Of a stretch of 64,000 nucleotides of DNA, positions 1-8,338 are shown one piece after another; position 1 is the first letter of the stretch; each line of letters begins with the position of its first letter. The notes under the pieces are model-generated. The model saw only the letters and a list, made by a program, of their open reading frames with translations. It was not told the origin of the DNA and searched no databases. Position numbers and translations under genes: made by a program. The DNA is taken from contig NZ_KZ293963.1 of NCBI RefSeq assembly GCF_002352765.1, positions 1,882,368 through 1,946,367 on the forward strand, read 5' to 3'. This DNA comes from Alteribacter populi. GTDB taxonomy: Bacteria > Bacillota > Bacilli > Bacillales > Salisediminibacteriaceae.

Positions 1-280
1 TCAGCTTCACATTAATTCGCGTTAACCCGGCTGTGTAAACAAAATCAGTTTTCACTTCTTCAAGCCGTAACTGTTCTTCTATAAAAGAACCAGTAAATCC
101 AGCTAAAAAACCTACAGCCTTTGATTCATTCCCGAACTCCTTTAGCACCTTTGAAACATTGATTCCTTTTCCCCCGGGGGTTAAATGATTAGAGGATGCC
201 CGATTTGTCTTGCCAATTTTCATCTCATCCAATGTTAAATGATAATCCGCCGATGGATTTAAGGTCACGGTGTAGATCAT
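1..280 (-). CDS. fruK: 1-phosphofructokinase, N-terminal part (cut by window edge)
   Basis: Phosphorylates fructose 1-phosphate to fructose 1,6-bisphosphate in the cytoplasm, after fructose import by a PTS. Only the first 93 codons lie in the window. The translation starts MIYTVTLNPSADYHLTL and contains TPGGKGINVSKVL, the glycine-rich sugar-binding signature of the PfkB/ribokinase family. Its ATG overlaps the stop of the upstream regulator by 4 bases (ATGA), which points to translational coupling in a fruR-fruK(-fruA) operon. The C-terminal ATP-binding half is outside the window, so the choice of fructose rather than tagatose 6-phosphate rests on context and the N-terminal sequence. Confidence 0.88.
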   Translation of the reverse strand, partial: MIYTVTLNPSADYHLTLDEMKIGKTNRASSNHLTPGGKGINVSKVLKEFGNESKAVGFLAGFTGSFIEEQLRLEEVKTDFVYTAGLTRINVKL

Positions 281-1035
281 TGTTGTGTCACCACCTGTAC
301 GTTTGTTTGTTCCCTGATTATTTCAACTAACTCAGATTCTGCTTTATCAGATGTAATTAATTCTGCAGACCCCAAATCTGCCACCTTGGAAAAAGTCACA
401 TCTCCAAGCTTTGTATGATCAACAACGACATAGGCATTTGTCGATCGTTCAATGGCTTGTTGCTTAATCATCGCTTCTTCCGGGTCCGGGGTCGAATAGC
501 CAACACTAACGTCCACACCATTCATACCGAGGAACGCACGATCAAATTGATAAGATTGAATCGTTTGAAATGCGCCCCCTCCAACGAAAGCCCGGGTACC
601 TCTTTTTACATATCCACCTAGTACATAGGTTTTTGTATTAGCAGCAACCAAATCGTTTAATATATTTAGTCCGTTGGTTACCACGATAATATCTTTTCCT
701 TTTAGGAAAGGAACGATGGCTTGCGTTGTTGATCCTGCATCAATATAGACAGTATCTCCATCATTTATTAACTCAGCGGAAAAACGGCCAAGAGACTGCT
801 TCTCTTCTGATTGTTTCGTGCTTTTTTCTTGTAATGAAGGTTCATCTTTTCTCCTTGTCAGTAAAGAAGCTCCACCATGAACTCTTTTGAGTTTTTTCTG
901 CGATTCAAGCTCTGTCAAATCCCTGCGGATTGTCGATTCAGAAGCTCCAGTAGCTTCGACTAAATCTGATAGCTTTACGACCTTGGCTTCTTCCAGCTTT
1001 ACTAAAATGGCTTGATGTCTTTCGAAGGTCAACAT
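277..1035 (-). CDS. fruR: DeoR-family transcriptional regulator of the fructose operon
   Basis: Predicted DNA-binding repressor that senses a sugar phosphate. It has 252 residues, the usual DeoR size. An N-terminal helix-turn-helix (about residues 6-57, with LSDLVEATGASESTIRRDL) is followed by a DeoR sensor domain with the motifs GDTVYIDAGSTTQ and VVTNGLN. It is directly upstream of and overlapping fruK, the arrangement of fruR in many Bacilli, so fructose 1-phosphate is the likely effector. Start is the ATG at 1033-1035 with an AGGATG-type SD. A promoter overlapped by five phased repeats lies just upstream, consistent with autoregulation. The family is certain; the fructose assignment comes from the neighbour. 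Confidence 0.88.
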   Translation of the reverse strand: MLTFERHQAILVKLEEAKVVKLSDLVEATGASESTIRRDLTELESQKKLKRVHGGASLLTRRKDEPSLQEKSTKQSEEKQSLGRFSAELINDGDTVYIDAGSTTQAIVPFLKGKDIIVVTNGLNILNDLVAANTKTYVLGGYVKRGTRAFVGGGAFQTIQSYQFDRAFLGMNGVDVSVGYSTPDPEEAMIKQQAIERSTNAYVVVDHTKLGDVTFSKVADLGSAELITSDKAESELVEIIREQTNVQVVTQQ

Positions 1036-1067
1036 AGTACATCACATCCTCGCTCAATCTATCATTT

Positions 1068-1096
1068 ATTCTAAATGAAACCACCACCAAAATCAA
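1068..1096 (-). promoter_or_regulatory. Promoter of the fruR-fruK operon
   Basis: On the minus strand, TTGATT (1091-1096) and TAGAAT (1068-1073) are separated by 17 bases, a good sigma-A match, about 35 bases from the fruR start. The -35 box lies inside the first of the phased repeats, so a bound repressor would block it. Confidence 0.6.
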
Positions 1097-1140
1097 TCAT
1101 TTTCATTCAAAAACAATCAAATTCAATCTATACCAATCAA
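1094..1140 (-). promoter_or_regulatory. Five direct repeats with exact 10-bp period, probable FruR operator
   Basis: Plus-strand units CAATCAT, CATTCAA, CAATCAA, CAATCTA and CAATCAA begin at 1094, 1104, 1114, 1124 and 1134. On the fruR strand they read TTGATTG-like. One helical turn per unit puts all copies on one DNA face, as expected for a DeoR-type regulator binding direct repeats. They overlap and extend upstream of the -35 box. Confidence 0.65.
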
Positions 1141-1148
1141 AACTGTGC

Positions 1149-1188
1149 GGGGACTGTCCCCAAAACTTTTGTTCAAGGGACAGTCCCC
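1149..1188. repeat. Perfect 12-bp inverted repeat, dispersed hairpin element
   Basis: GGGGACTGTCCC (1149-1160) and GGGACAGTCCCC (1177-1188) are exact reverse complements around a 16-base spacer. Related GGGACAG/CTGTCCC hairpins occur near 24.0 and 24.4 kb. It lacks a following T-run, so it resembles a dispersed intergenic repeat more than a terminator. Confidence 0.7.
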
Positions 1189-1372
1189 TTTGCGTTAGGG
1201 CAAAAGATTTCTCCTCCACCAAATGAAATCGCTTGCTGTTTTCCGAAAATAAATACTTTGGAAAAGCTGACGTAAAGGTGTTGGGTTGGGTATAGGGCTG
1301 TGTTATACTTCAAATCGTCTGAAAAACGGTGAAAAATAGCAATGAACAATAAATAAAGGAGGTTTTCTCTCT

Positions 1373-2257
1373 ATGGCTCGTATTTTTGAAGGTATTCGTA
1401 TCAAAAACTTGGTGATTATTCTTCTTGGCACATTACTCTTTGGGTTTGGTATCATACATTTTAATTTACAAAACGGACTCGCCCATGGAGGGTTTACCGG
1501 CATCACCCTGTTAATTTATTACTTATTTACAATTGAACCATCACTTACAAATCTGCTTCTTAACATCCCATTATTCATGATCGGTTACAAGCTTCTTGGC
1601 CGGGTTATGTTTATTTATAGTGTGATAGGGACTATTGCTTTATCTGCATCTCTTCGTTTATTCGAAGTGTATCCAATCACGGAACTTCCATTACAGGAAG
1701 ACATGATTTTAGTTTCCCTATTTGCTGGTGTGTTCGTCGGCTCCGGACTCGGGTTCATCTTCCGTGCGGGAGGTACGACTGGCGGAGCTGACATTTTAGC
1801 TCGAATCGCTAACAAATACACTGGCATGAGCCTTGGCCGTTTTATGTTTACGTTTGATGCATTTGTCATTACCATTTCACTCATTCACTTAAACATGACA
1901 CAAGCCATGTATACTTTGGTTACTGTCTTTGTCGCTAGCCGTGTAATTGACTTCATCATTGAGGGGGCAAGTGCTGCAAAATCAGCGATGATTATTTCAA
2001 CTAAAACAGAGGAAATTTCAGCTGAAGTCATCAAGCGCATGTCGCGAGGTTCAACCGTCCTCACTGGTAAAGGAAGCTTCACCCAGGATGACAAAGAAAT
2101 TATGTATTGTGTCATAAACCGAAATGAGCTCATTCAGCTAAAATCAATTATTGATGAAATTGATCCTTACGCCTTTTTCTCTGTAAATGATGTCAAAGAA
2201 GTATCAGGAGAAGGCTTTACATTTGATCAAGCACAAAGACAAATGAAAGCTTTATAA
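1373..2257 (+). CDS. YitT family membrane protein (DUF161 plus DUF2179)
   Basis: Integral membrane protein of unknown biochemical role; Bacilli usually have several paralogues. The 294 residues comprise about five or six hydrophobic segments in the first 200 residues, including the GGFTG and RAGGTTGGADILA glycine motifs typical of the family, then a soluble C-terminal DUF2179 domain (about residues 205-285, from SAMIISTKTEEI onward). The ATG is preceded by AAAGGAGG at good spacing. It is monocistronic, ending in a strong terminator. Family assignment is firm; the particular paralogue is not resolved. Confidence 0.88.
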   Translation: MARIFEGIRIKNLVIILLGTLLFGFGIIHFNLQNGLAHGGFTGITLLIYYLFTIEPSLTNLLLNIPLFMIGYKLLGRVMFIYSVIGTIALSASLRLFEVYPITELPLQEDMILVSLFAGVFVGSGLGFIFRAGGTTGGADILARIANKYTGMSLGRFMFTFDAFVITISLIHLNMTQAMYTLVTVFVASRVIDFIIEGASAAKSAMIISTKTEEISAEVIKRMSRGSTVLTGKGSFTQDDKEIMYCVINRNELIQLKSIIDEIDPYAFFSVNDVKEVSGEGFTFDQAQRQMKAL

Positions 2258-2261
2258 AGAT

Positions 2262-2291
2262 AACAAATTCGGGGGTTCCCCCGAGTTTGTT
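2262..2291 (+). terminator. Rho-independent terminator of the YitT gene
   Basis: A 14-bp stem with one mismatch: AACAAATTCGGGGG pairs with CCCCCGAGTTTGTT, starting 5 bases after the stop codon. The T-run after the stem is weak. Confidence 0.7.
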
Positions 2292-2384
2292 CGTTTATCT
2301 ATTGTGTATTCGTACCTTTTACACCCTTTCTCCGGCATATAATCAAAGTAAAGCAGTGATTCTTTCTGAAAGGGGCAACCAGCG

Positions 2385-2744
2385 ATGGTTCGTAGCGTTT
2401 ACTTATACGCCGTGATGCTTGTCACATTAATTATGATGATCGGTGGAAGTGTGGCCGCGATCATGAACGTGAGTGATTACTTTGTCCCGTCACCCTATTA
2501 CGAGTCGTATTCATGTTATGCCAATCAACATAAATACAATGTAGAGGAAGGCTTAGCTGAAAAAATGACTGCAGAAGAACTACAAACCCAATATGAACGA
2601 GCTCTCGAGGACCATAACGAATGGCAACGGACACATGCAGCCAACAGTATTTTTAAAAGTCTTGCGTGGATCCTTATTCCCCTCCCCGTGTTTTTAGTTG
2701 CATGGAAGAGAATTCGCTTGCCTAACGCTCAAAGAAACAAATAG
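2385..2744 (+). CDS. Small two-TM membrane protein of unknown function
   Basis: I do not recognise a family. The 119-residue protein has a hydrophobic segment at about residues 6-28, a soluble loop of about 60 residues rich in Glu, Tyr and His (with Glu-Glu pairs and a predicted helix around EEGLAEKMTAEELQTQYERA), and a second hydrophobic segment at about 90-107 followed by a basic tail. This suggests a loop outside the cell and both ends inside. Start ATG has an AAAGGGGC SD. The last codons lie in a 19-base stretch (2715-2733) repeated at 44266-44284, so the C-terminus may have been altered by a repeat. Confidence 0.7.
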   Translation: MVRSVYLYAVMLVTLIMMIGGSVAAIMNVSDYFVPSPYYESYSCYANQHKYNVEEGLAEKMTAEELQTQYERALEDHNEWQRTHAANSIFKSLAWILIPLPVFLVAWKRIRLPNAQRNK

Positions 2745-2860
2745 CAACGCCCTTATACAACTCCCTAAAGAAATGTACCTCGTTAGAAAATGAATAGCCA
2801 TTCCACAATCTAAAAAAATGTATACGATTGTGTGAAAAAGTAAAAAGTAGCAATTTTCTA

Positions 2861-2889
2861 TTGTATAAGTTTTGACACGGGTGTAATAT
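2861..2889 (+). promoter_or_regulatory. Possible promoter of the acidic lipoprotein gene
   Basis: TTGTAT (2861-2866) and TAATAT (2884-2889) with 17-base spacing lie about 40 bases upstream of the lipoprotein start. The match is moderate. Confidence 0.4.
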
Positions 2890-2926
2890 TTTGTTTGAGC
2901 TTTACAAAACTTAGGGGGTATATCTA

Positions 2927-3106
2927 ATGAAAAAGTACATGAAATTAACACTAGCTTCTGTCCTAGCACTAAGCGTATTAGCAGCATGTGGAGACGCTGA
3001 AGAAGATCCAGTTGACGGAGACGTTGACACAGGTGTAGAAGACGATGCCGACCTAGATGGTGAAGGCGAAGAGGACCTAGAAGACGACGTTGAAGACGAC
3101 GAGTAA
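2927..3106 (+). CDS. Tiny, extremely acidic lipoprotein (59 aa)
   Basis: Short gene with a strong AGGGGG SD 8 bases before the ATG. The peptide begins MKKYMKLTLA, has a hydrophobic core and a lipobox LAAC with the lipidated Cys at residue 21. The mature part of about 39 residues is almost entirely Asp, Glu, Gly and Val (ending LEDDVEDDE) with no lysine or arginine. It should be anchored on the outer face of the membrane as a short polyanion; function unknown. It has its own terminator 20 bases downstream. The intact signal, SD and terminator argue it is a real gene despite its size. Confidence 0.85.
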   Translation: MKKYMKLTLASVLALSVLAACGDAEEDPVDGDVDTGVEDDADLDGEGEEDLEDDVEDDE

Positions 3107-3125
3107 TCGCTATATACTTAACATG

Positions 3126-3153
3126 AAAACTCGGTTAACGCCGAGTTTTTTTT
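3126..3153 (+). terminator. Rho-independent terminator of the acidic lipoprotein gene
   Basis: AAAACTCGG (3126-3134) pairs with CCGAGTTTT (3141-3149) and runs into a stretch of T. Confidence 0.9.
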
Positions 3154-3337
3154 ATGACCATGATCCGATTAATAGGCCGACCCGGTCTATACTTCTAAAG
3201 CCCATCGAACATGGCTTTTCCCCGCTCATCTGTAAATTCCTCTATCTAAAACTCCAAACAGAAACTACCCTTTCCGGTTACCGAAATGACATGTGCAACA
3301 TACTTTATTAACAGGGAGTAGCGGAAAGGAGTTATTT

Positions 3338-4447
3338 ATGTCCGACCAGACAGAAGAAGGCATTTTTTTTGGCGTTTTCTTATCCGCCAACCACAAAAAA
3401 GTTTTAAAAAAGAAACGATCAACTCATAAAAGATATTCATTTTTTTATACCCTAGCCAAAGAAGCAGCTTTATCAGATATTCATCTTTTCTTTTTTTCTC
3501 CTGAAGACGTCGATTTACAAAAACGGCAAATTATCAATGGTCTTCAATGGAATGAAAAAAAAGACAAATGGGAAACGGCTCTCTTTCCATTCCCAAATGT
3601 TTTTTACGAGAGAATCTATTTACAAAATAAACAGATTGATCGTATTAGAGCAACATTTAAAAAGCTGCAGATCCCCTCCATAAACGCCCTATCCTCATTT
3701 GATAAACTAGACGTTTACAAACGATTAATAAAAAACAAAACTGTCCGGCACTACTTACCACCAACAAAAGAGGTCAAAACGTTTGAGGATGTCAACCGTT
3801 TTTTACAGACTTATCACGTCATCTATTTAAAAAAGGTACTCAGCAGCTTAGGGAGAGGTATTGTAAAGGTCAAAGAAACAGATAACAAAATATATGAATA
3901 TAGTTACTTTCGAAGTCGATTACGAGCGCACCATGTCACACATCCTCGTCAATTAAAAAAACCACTCAACCATTTTTTTCGTAATAAAAGTTACATTGCC
4001 CAAAAAGGGATTGATTTACTGGAAAAAGAAAATCGCAGCATTGATTTCCGAGCAGAAGTCCAACGAACTGGGGAAGATCACATAGAAATCACCGGAATTT
4101 CAGCTAGAGTCGGGCAAAAAAAGTCGCCGATTACTGTTCACTCAATCGCCCTGCCTTTTGAAGATTTTTTACGAACTGAGCTCGATTATACTAACGAACA
4201 AATAATAGAGCTAAAAGAAAAAGCAGAGACATTTTTACTAGCGATTTATACAGCATTAGAAGATGCCTACGGGCGTTTTGGGGAAATGGGAATTGACTTT
4301 GGAATCGACAAAGATGAAAATATCTGGTTTATAGAGTCCAATTCGAAAAGTGCAAAGGTTTCTTTTGAAAAGTCTTACGGCAAGAAAGGATTGCAAAGAA
4401 ATGCTCAACAATTATTAAATTACGCTGACTTTCTAGTAAAAATATAA
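3338..4447 (+). CDS. YheC/YheD family ATP-grasp protein (endospore coat-associated)
   Basis: ATP-grasp-fold protein of the YheC/YheD group, members of which associate with the spore coat in Bacillus; the ligase substrate is unknown. From the ATG at 3338 (SD AAAGGAG 6-7 bases upstream) it has 369 residues. The open frame extends 15 codons further but without an SD. The N-terminal half carries FGVFLSANHKK; the ATP-grasp part contains YLKKVLSSLGRGIVKV (nucleotide-binding lysines) and the C-terminal metal-binding motif IDFGIDKDENIWFIESNSKS, a family hallmark. It is lysine-rich and monocistronic. Confidence 0.85.
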   Translation: MSDQTEEGIFFGVFLSANHKKVLKKKRSTHKRYSFFYTLAKEAALSDIHLFFFSPEDVDLQKRQIINGLQWNEKKDKWETALFPFPNVFYERIYLQNKQIDRIRATFKKLQIPSINALSSFDKLDVYKRLIKNKTVRHYLPPTKEVKTFEDVNRFLQTYHVIYLKKVLSSLGRGIVKVKETDNKIYEYSYFRSRLRAHHVTHPRQLKKPLNHFFRNKSYIAQKGIDLLEKENRSIDFRAEVQRTGEDHIEITGISARVGQKKSPITVHSIALPFEDFLRTELDYTNEQIIELKEKAETFLLAIYTALEDAYGRFGEMGIDFGIDKDENIWFIESNSKSAKVSFEKSYGKKGLQRNAQQLLNYADFLVKI

Positions 4448-4566
4448 GTCCTTCATTCACCTTAGCCGAGATTGCGTTAGCAAGGCACTATTCATTTTCA
4501 ATGCACGTTTTTTATTGATATACTTTTAAAAGGAGACTGCATACCAACTCATTAAGGTGTGATGGA

Positions 4567-4962
4567 ATGACTAGGAATATAATTTTATTTGATGGTGAGT
4601 GCCATTTTTGTGACCACAGTGTCCAATTTATTCTACAAAGAGACCTACACGGGCATTTCTACTTTTCCTCTCTTCAAAGTGAGACCGGACAAAATCTTTT
4701 AGATGAATACGGAATAGATAAAGATACAGACAGTTTTGTTTTATTAGAAAACAAGCGAGGCTACATCAAATCGACGGCAGCGTTAAGAGTATGCAGAAAA
4801 CTAACGGGTGTTTGGAAGATCTTTTCTTTTCTCACAATTATTCCACGACCTTTTAGAGATTTCATTTACGACATCATAGCCACAAACCGGTATAAATGGT
4901 TTGGAAAAAAAGCTAGTTGTAATCTCCCCTCAAAAGAAATACGCAAAAGATTCTTAGATTAG
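4567..4962 (+). CDS. DCC-family thiol-disulfide oxidoreductase (DUF393, YuxK-like)
   Basis: Small protein with a thioredoxin-like fold, predicted to act in thiol-disulfide exchange. The N-terminal motif ILFDGECHFCDHSVQFIL contains the CxxC pair within the DGxCxxC signature that gives the family its name. The 131-residue length is normal. The C-terminal part has WKIFSFLTIIPRPFRDFIYDIIATNRYKWFG, typical of the family. Start ATG is preceded by AAGGTG. It stands alone between an upstream gap and a strong terminator. The physiological partner is unknown. Confidence 0.88.
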   Translation: MTRNIILFDGECHFCDHSVQFILQRDLHGHFYFSSLQSETGQNLLDEYGIDKDTDSFVLLENKRGYIKSTAALRVCRKLTGVWKIFSFLTIIPRPFRDFIYDIIATNRYKWFGKKASCNLPSKEIRKRFLD

Positions 4963-4972
4963 CTAAGAAAAG

Positions 4973-5004
4973 CCTAGCTCAGGAAAATTCCGAGCTAGGT
5001 TTTA
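4973..5004 (+). terminator. Rho-independent terminator of the DCC gene
   Basis: CCTAGCTC (4973-4980) pairs with GAGCTAGG (4992-4999), with inner GGAA/TTCC pairing and a following TTTTATT. Confidence 0.85.
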
Positions 5005-5197
5005 TTATTATGAACAGTGGAATCACACCTAAATAGGACTTTATTCATGTAAAAATGTTTAGTCTTTTTTATCTAGTGGTATTCTAAAAAAGTATACCTT
5101 TTAAGCTTAAAATCATACTTATGGCATAAAGAGATTAGGGGTTGCCTATAATACTAGTAAAGATAACTACTGGCATGAAAGTTAGGGGGGGAGATGA

Positions 5198-5467
5198 ATG
5201 ATTAATAGAAGATCAGCTCAAGTGAAGACTGGGCCTAGGTTCCTCGAAGAATTGTTTGATAGCCAATTTATGAAAACGTACACTGAATTTGACCATTTTG
5301 ATGATATGGTTGAAGCAAGTGGAATCCCGATTGATACGGCAAAAGCGCAACGTGAAATTGAATCCTCACCGGAATGGAATGCTTTTATTAAAACTCACAC
5401 TCTCTTCTCATCGTGGGTAAATATGAAAAATACTGCGATTAAGCAAACAAAAGCGCTCAATAAATAA
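5198..5467 (+). CDS. Small soluble hypothetical protein (89 aa)
   Basis: Not recognised. The ATG follows a very strong purine SD (AGGGGGGGAG). The protein is mixed in charge, without membrane segments or a signal peptide, with a patch FDSQFMKTYTEFDHFDDMVEASGIP and a basic C-terminus (KQTKALNK). A TATAAT hexamer at 5149-5154 may be its -10 box, without a clear -35. It ends in a terminator shared with the convergent sugar dehydrogenase gene. SD, length and terminator support it as a real gene. Confidence 0.72.
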   Translation: MINRRSAQVKTGPRFLEELFDSQFMKTYTEFDHFDDMVEASGIPIDTAKAQREIESSPEWNAFIKTHTLFSSWVNMKNTAIKQTKALNK

Positions 5468-5469
5468 GT

Positions 5470-5506
5470 AAAAAGTAGAGCTGCCAACAGACAGCCTCTA
5501 CTTTTT
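5470..5506. terminator. Bidirectional terminator between convergent genes
   Basis: AAAAAGTAGAG (5470-5480) pairs with CTCTACTTTTT (5496-5506). A-run and T-run on either side let it serve both the small plus-strand gene and the minus-strand dehydrogenase. Confidence 0.85.
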
Positions 5507-6603
5507 TATTCCGATAATGTTAAACGAAGTAGTCGATCATCATCACTTTGAGGATTCCCTCTTCCATCTGTGTTATTGGTGATCACATAAAGCTCCCCCT
5601 CATGAGCAAACACATCGCGAATTCTTCCCTCTCCTTCAAAAATAACTATCATCTCTTCTGAGTCTTCATCCATTTGATATAAGCTTCCACCTCGTAACCC
5701 AGCTACGATCAAGGTGTCATTCCACCATGTCATCCCTGAAGGAGCCCATGTTTCTTCACCGGAATGGACAAGCGGACTTTCCATATCAGCAGCCTCCTCG
5801 TCTCCTTCAATGACAGGCCAGCCGTAATTTTTTCCCGCTTCAATTATATTGATTTCATCATGAGCGACCGGACCGTGCTCTGAGCTGTATAAGGTGTTAT
5901 CACTCCAGGCCATTCCTTGTGGATTACGATGACCATACGAATATACATACGAGTTTTCCAGAGGGTTATCTTCAGGTATTTCCCCATCTAACGTCATTCT
6001 CAAGATGTTCCCAGCCAGATCCTCAGGTTCTTGACTTAACTCTGGATTATTTGCATCGCCTGTCGTCACATAAAGGTATCCGTCAGGTCCGATCGCTATC
6101 CGCCCACCGTTATGTATTCTGTCTCCGGGAATATCATCGAGTACGATGTCTTGCTCGATCCAATCATTTCCTTCTCGTAAAACACTGACAACTCTGTTAA
6201 AAATAAGGCCATTTTCTCCTTTATAAGTATAATAAAGAAACGCTTTACTCGATTGTGAAAAATCATCATCAAGTACCATTCCCAAAAGGCCCGCCTCACC
6301 TTCATGATGCACCGGATCAGACGTCTCAACTTCAGATCGATCAATTTCCCGATCTTCATTAACAGTCACAATATACCCTTCTCGTTCTGTCATAATGAAT
6401 TGTCCGTCTGAATAGTTAATATCCCACGGAATCGATAAATTCGCCGCTACCGTTTCGACCTCCCAATCGTCTATTGAAATATTTACACGTTCCTCATCAG
6501 TCACTTCGTTCTCTTTTTCATCTTCGTCTTGTTCCTCTGCTGTTTCATCAGCACCACATGCTGCTAGTAATAGAATCAATCCAAACGCCATAAAGTGTCT
6601 CAT
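5506..6603 (-). CDS. PQQ-type sugar dehydrogenase (GSDH family), lipoprotein
   Basis: Extracellular lipoprotein of the glucose/sorbosone dehydrogenase family, a six-bladed beta-propeller that oxidises aldose sugars with PQQ in characterised members. It begins MRHFMAFGLILLLAACG, with lipobox LAAC and Cys at residue 16, then an acidic linker (residues 20-40). Family motifs in order are LSIPWDINY, HNGGRIAIGPDGYLYVTTGD, GNILRMTLDG, YSYGHRNPQGMAW, SEHGPVAHDEINII, GKNYGWPV and APSGMTWW. Length 365 matches soluble Asd/YliI-type members. No PQQ biosynthesis genes are in the window, so cofactor loading depends on other loci or the medium. It follows the LVIVD gene but a hairpin separates them. Confidence 0.9.
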   Translation of the reverse strand: MRHFMAFGLILLLAACGADETAEEQDEDEKENEVTDEERVNISIDDWEVETVAANLSIPWDINYSDGQFIMTEREGYIVTVNEDREIDRSEVETSDPVHHEGEAGLLGMVLDDDFSQSSKAFLYYTYKGENGLIFNRVVSVLREGNDWIEQDIVLDDIPGDRIHNGGRIAIGPDGYLYVTTGDANNPELSQEPEDLAGNILRMTLDGEIPEDNPLENSYVYSYGHRNPQGMAWSDNTLYSSEHGPVAHDEINIIEAGKNYGWPVIEGDEEAADMESPLVHSGEETWAPSGMTWWNDTLIVAGLRGGSLYQMDEDSEEMIVIFEGEGRIRDVFAHEGELYVITNNTDGRGNPQSDDDRLLRLTLSE

Positions 6604-6677
6604 CTCGTGACTCTCCTCCTCATGTTATATTTTTACCTATTCCACTTCTTGTCACCTTTTAAAACTATTAATAAACA

Positions 6678-6706
6678 AAGCGCCTGCCCACAGCTGGACA
6701 GACGCT
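6678..6706 (-). terminator. Hairpin downstream of the LVIVD gene
   Basis: AAGCG (6678-6682) and CGCTT (6702-6706) with inner CTG/CAG and CC/GG pairs form an interrupted stem about 30 bases beyond the LVIVD stop on the minus strand. The T-rich tail is weak. Confidence 0.5.
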
Positions 6707-6734
6707 TCGTTGATATAGTTGAAACACATTCTTC

Positions 6735-8159
6735 CTATGGTTTTGCCAAGTATGAACCTGTATTGGACTGTCCATTTCCACGCTTTTGTAAAACTTTCAG
6801 TCCTTGTCCCATATCTGATGCGAGAATATAGTTACGATCCACAAACACTCCCCATACATTCGCACCTTCAGATACGTATGAACCGACTTCTTCAGGGTTT
6901 TCAATATCAGTAATATCTACCATTCGAATGCCATCTGAATAATGTGACAAGTAAAGTGTGTTTCCTCTGACTTTTGGGTCGTGAACCGTATAAGTACCTG
7001 GTTCGCGCTCATCAGGGTCAATTTGAACCATCGAGTTCAAAGTTCTAAACGTACTCACAAGCTCAGGGTTTGTTTTATCTTTAATATCGTAGATTCGTAC
7101 GTATCCCCACCCACGTTCAAATTCATCATCATGAGGGTCCGGGTTAAAGACTTCACGTGCCTCAATAAGATAATTCCCGCCTTTTGCTAGAGCCGCAGAG
7201 TGAGCAGCTCCCTGCACATCTCGTTCAAACTTTGTACGTCCTAAGTACTCAGGGTTTTCCGGATCACTAATATCTAAAATCACGGTTCCTAGATCCCAAT
7301 AAGATAAATAAGCGTATTTACCTGTTTGGTCAGTGATCACACTGTGTAAAAAGACGGTACGAGAAGCACCTTCACCATCAGTATATTGGTAACTACCATC
7401 AAAATAAGGGTCATCCACTTCTGTTGGGTCCCAATTTGACAGTTCTACTGGGTTAGCTGGATCTGAAATATCAACAATTGAGAAGTCGTGCACATCTACT
7501 CCATCGTCATGGTAACGGTGAGCCATATAATTCGTTGCAAGTAAAAGAACTTGGTTGCCATGCGTTGTTACCCAGTGCTCATGTGTCCCAGTCGGTAGCT
7601 CTTCCGGGGTTTCCCAAAAGCCTAATTTTTCCGGGGCTTCAGGCTGCGTAACATCATAAAGAACGACACCGCCATGGTCAACCTGATCATCTCCATTGTA
7701 TCCTTGGATTTTTTGAACGCTTACCGCTGCTACATCCCCGCGAAAATCCGGGGTACTAACAGACTCTACGATAACCTTTTCTTGCCACGTTCCTGGAAGA
7801 TCATTTGCAATCACTGCAACTTCCTCAGGGTTCGCTGGATCCTTCATATCAAAAATCCGGACACCTTCATTTGTCATTTGACCACGATGTGTTCCTAAAT
7901 AGGCATAGCCTTTGTGAGCAAAAACATCGGCAGTTGTCACTGAAGCATCCTTACGTTCTTCTAACGGGACCGCAGCAACTTCTTGAAGATGTTGAAAATT
8001 CTTTGATCCTTCGACTTTCTCATACCCATCTGGAAAATCAGCAGGACCTGCTTCAATCGTCCCTTTTTGGGCATCACTACATGCTAACGCTACGCTTGTC
8101 CCAATTAGCGAAAAACAAAGAGTACTTAAAGTAACTTTTTGCAACAATGATCTTTTCAA
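6735..8159 (-). CDS. Exported LVIVD-repeat beta-propeller protein
   Basis: Secreted or surface protein made of about six LVIVD-type blades; no enzymatic role is established for the family. Repeats are seen at VRIFDMKDPANPEEV, VVLYDVTQPEAPEKL, FSIVDISDPANPVEL, VILDISDPENPEYLG, VRIYDIKDKTNPELV and IRMVDITDIENPEEVG. The N-terminus is a signal peptide (KRSLLQKVTLSTLCFSLIG) ending ALAC; the box is a poor lipobox, so both signal peptidase I and lipidation are possible. I choose the TTG at 8157-8159 because it lies 8 bases after AGAGGGG; the GTG three codons earlier touches that SD. It lies upstream of the GSDH gene on the same strand. Confidence 0.87.
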   Translation of the reverse strand: MKRSLLQKVTLSTLCFSLIGTSVALACSDAQKGTIEAGPADFPDGYEKVEGSKNFQHLQEVAAVPLEERKDASVTTADVFAHKGYAYLGTHRGQMTNEGVRIFDMKDPANPEEVAVIANDLPGTWQEKVIVESVSTPDFRGDVAAVSVQKIQGYNGDDQVDHGGVVLYDVTQPEAPEKLGFWETPEELPTGTHEHWVTTHGNQVLLLATNYMAHRYHDDGVDVHDFSIVDISDPANPVELSNWDPTEVDDPYFDGSYQYTDGEGASRTVFLHSVITDQTGKYAYLSYWDLGTVILDISDPENPEYLGRTKFERDVQGAAHSAALAKGGNYLIEAREVFNPDPHDDEFERGWGYVRIYDIKDKTNPELVSTFRTLNSMVQIDPDEREPGTYTVHDPKVRGNTLYLSHYSDGIRMVDITDIENPEEVGSYVSEGANVWGVFVDRNYILASDMGQGLKVLQKRGNGQSNTGSYLAKP

Positions 8160-8338
8160 AATCAGCACCCCTCTTCAATAAGATTACCTTTAGGATACCG
8201 AAGTATTTTTTATGTAATAAGTGAAAATATTACCAGTAAATAGTCATGTTTTTACGTATATTTGCAGACAAATAAAGGTTTTATGTCTCAAGTATAGTAT
8301 TTTTATCCTATAGTCGTCAGCGTCCCACTTGCCTCTAA

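Noticed and set aside
1094..1140. Short phased repeats as a CRISPR-like array
   Set aside because: The units are 7 bases with a 3-base gap and sit on a promoter; there are no spacers or cas genes. An operator is the better reading.
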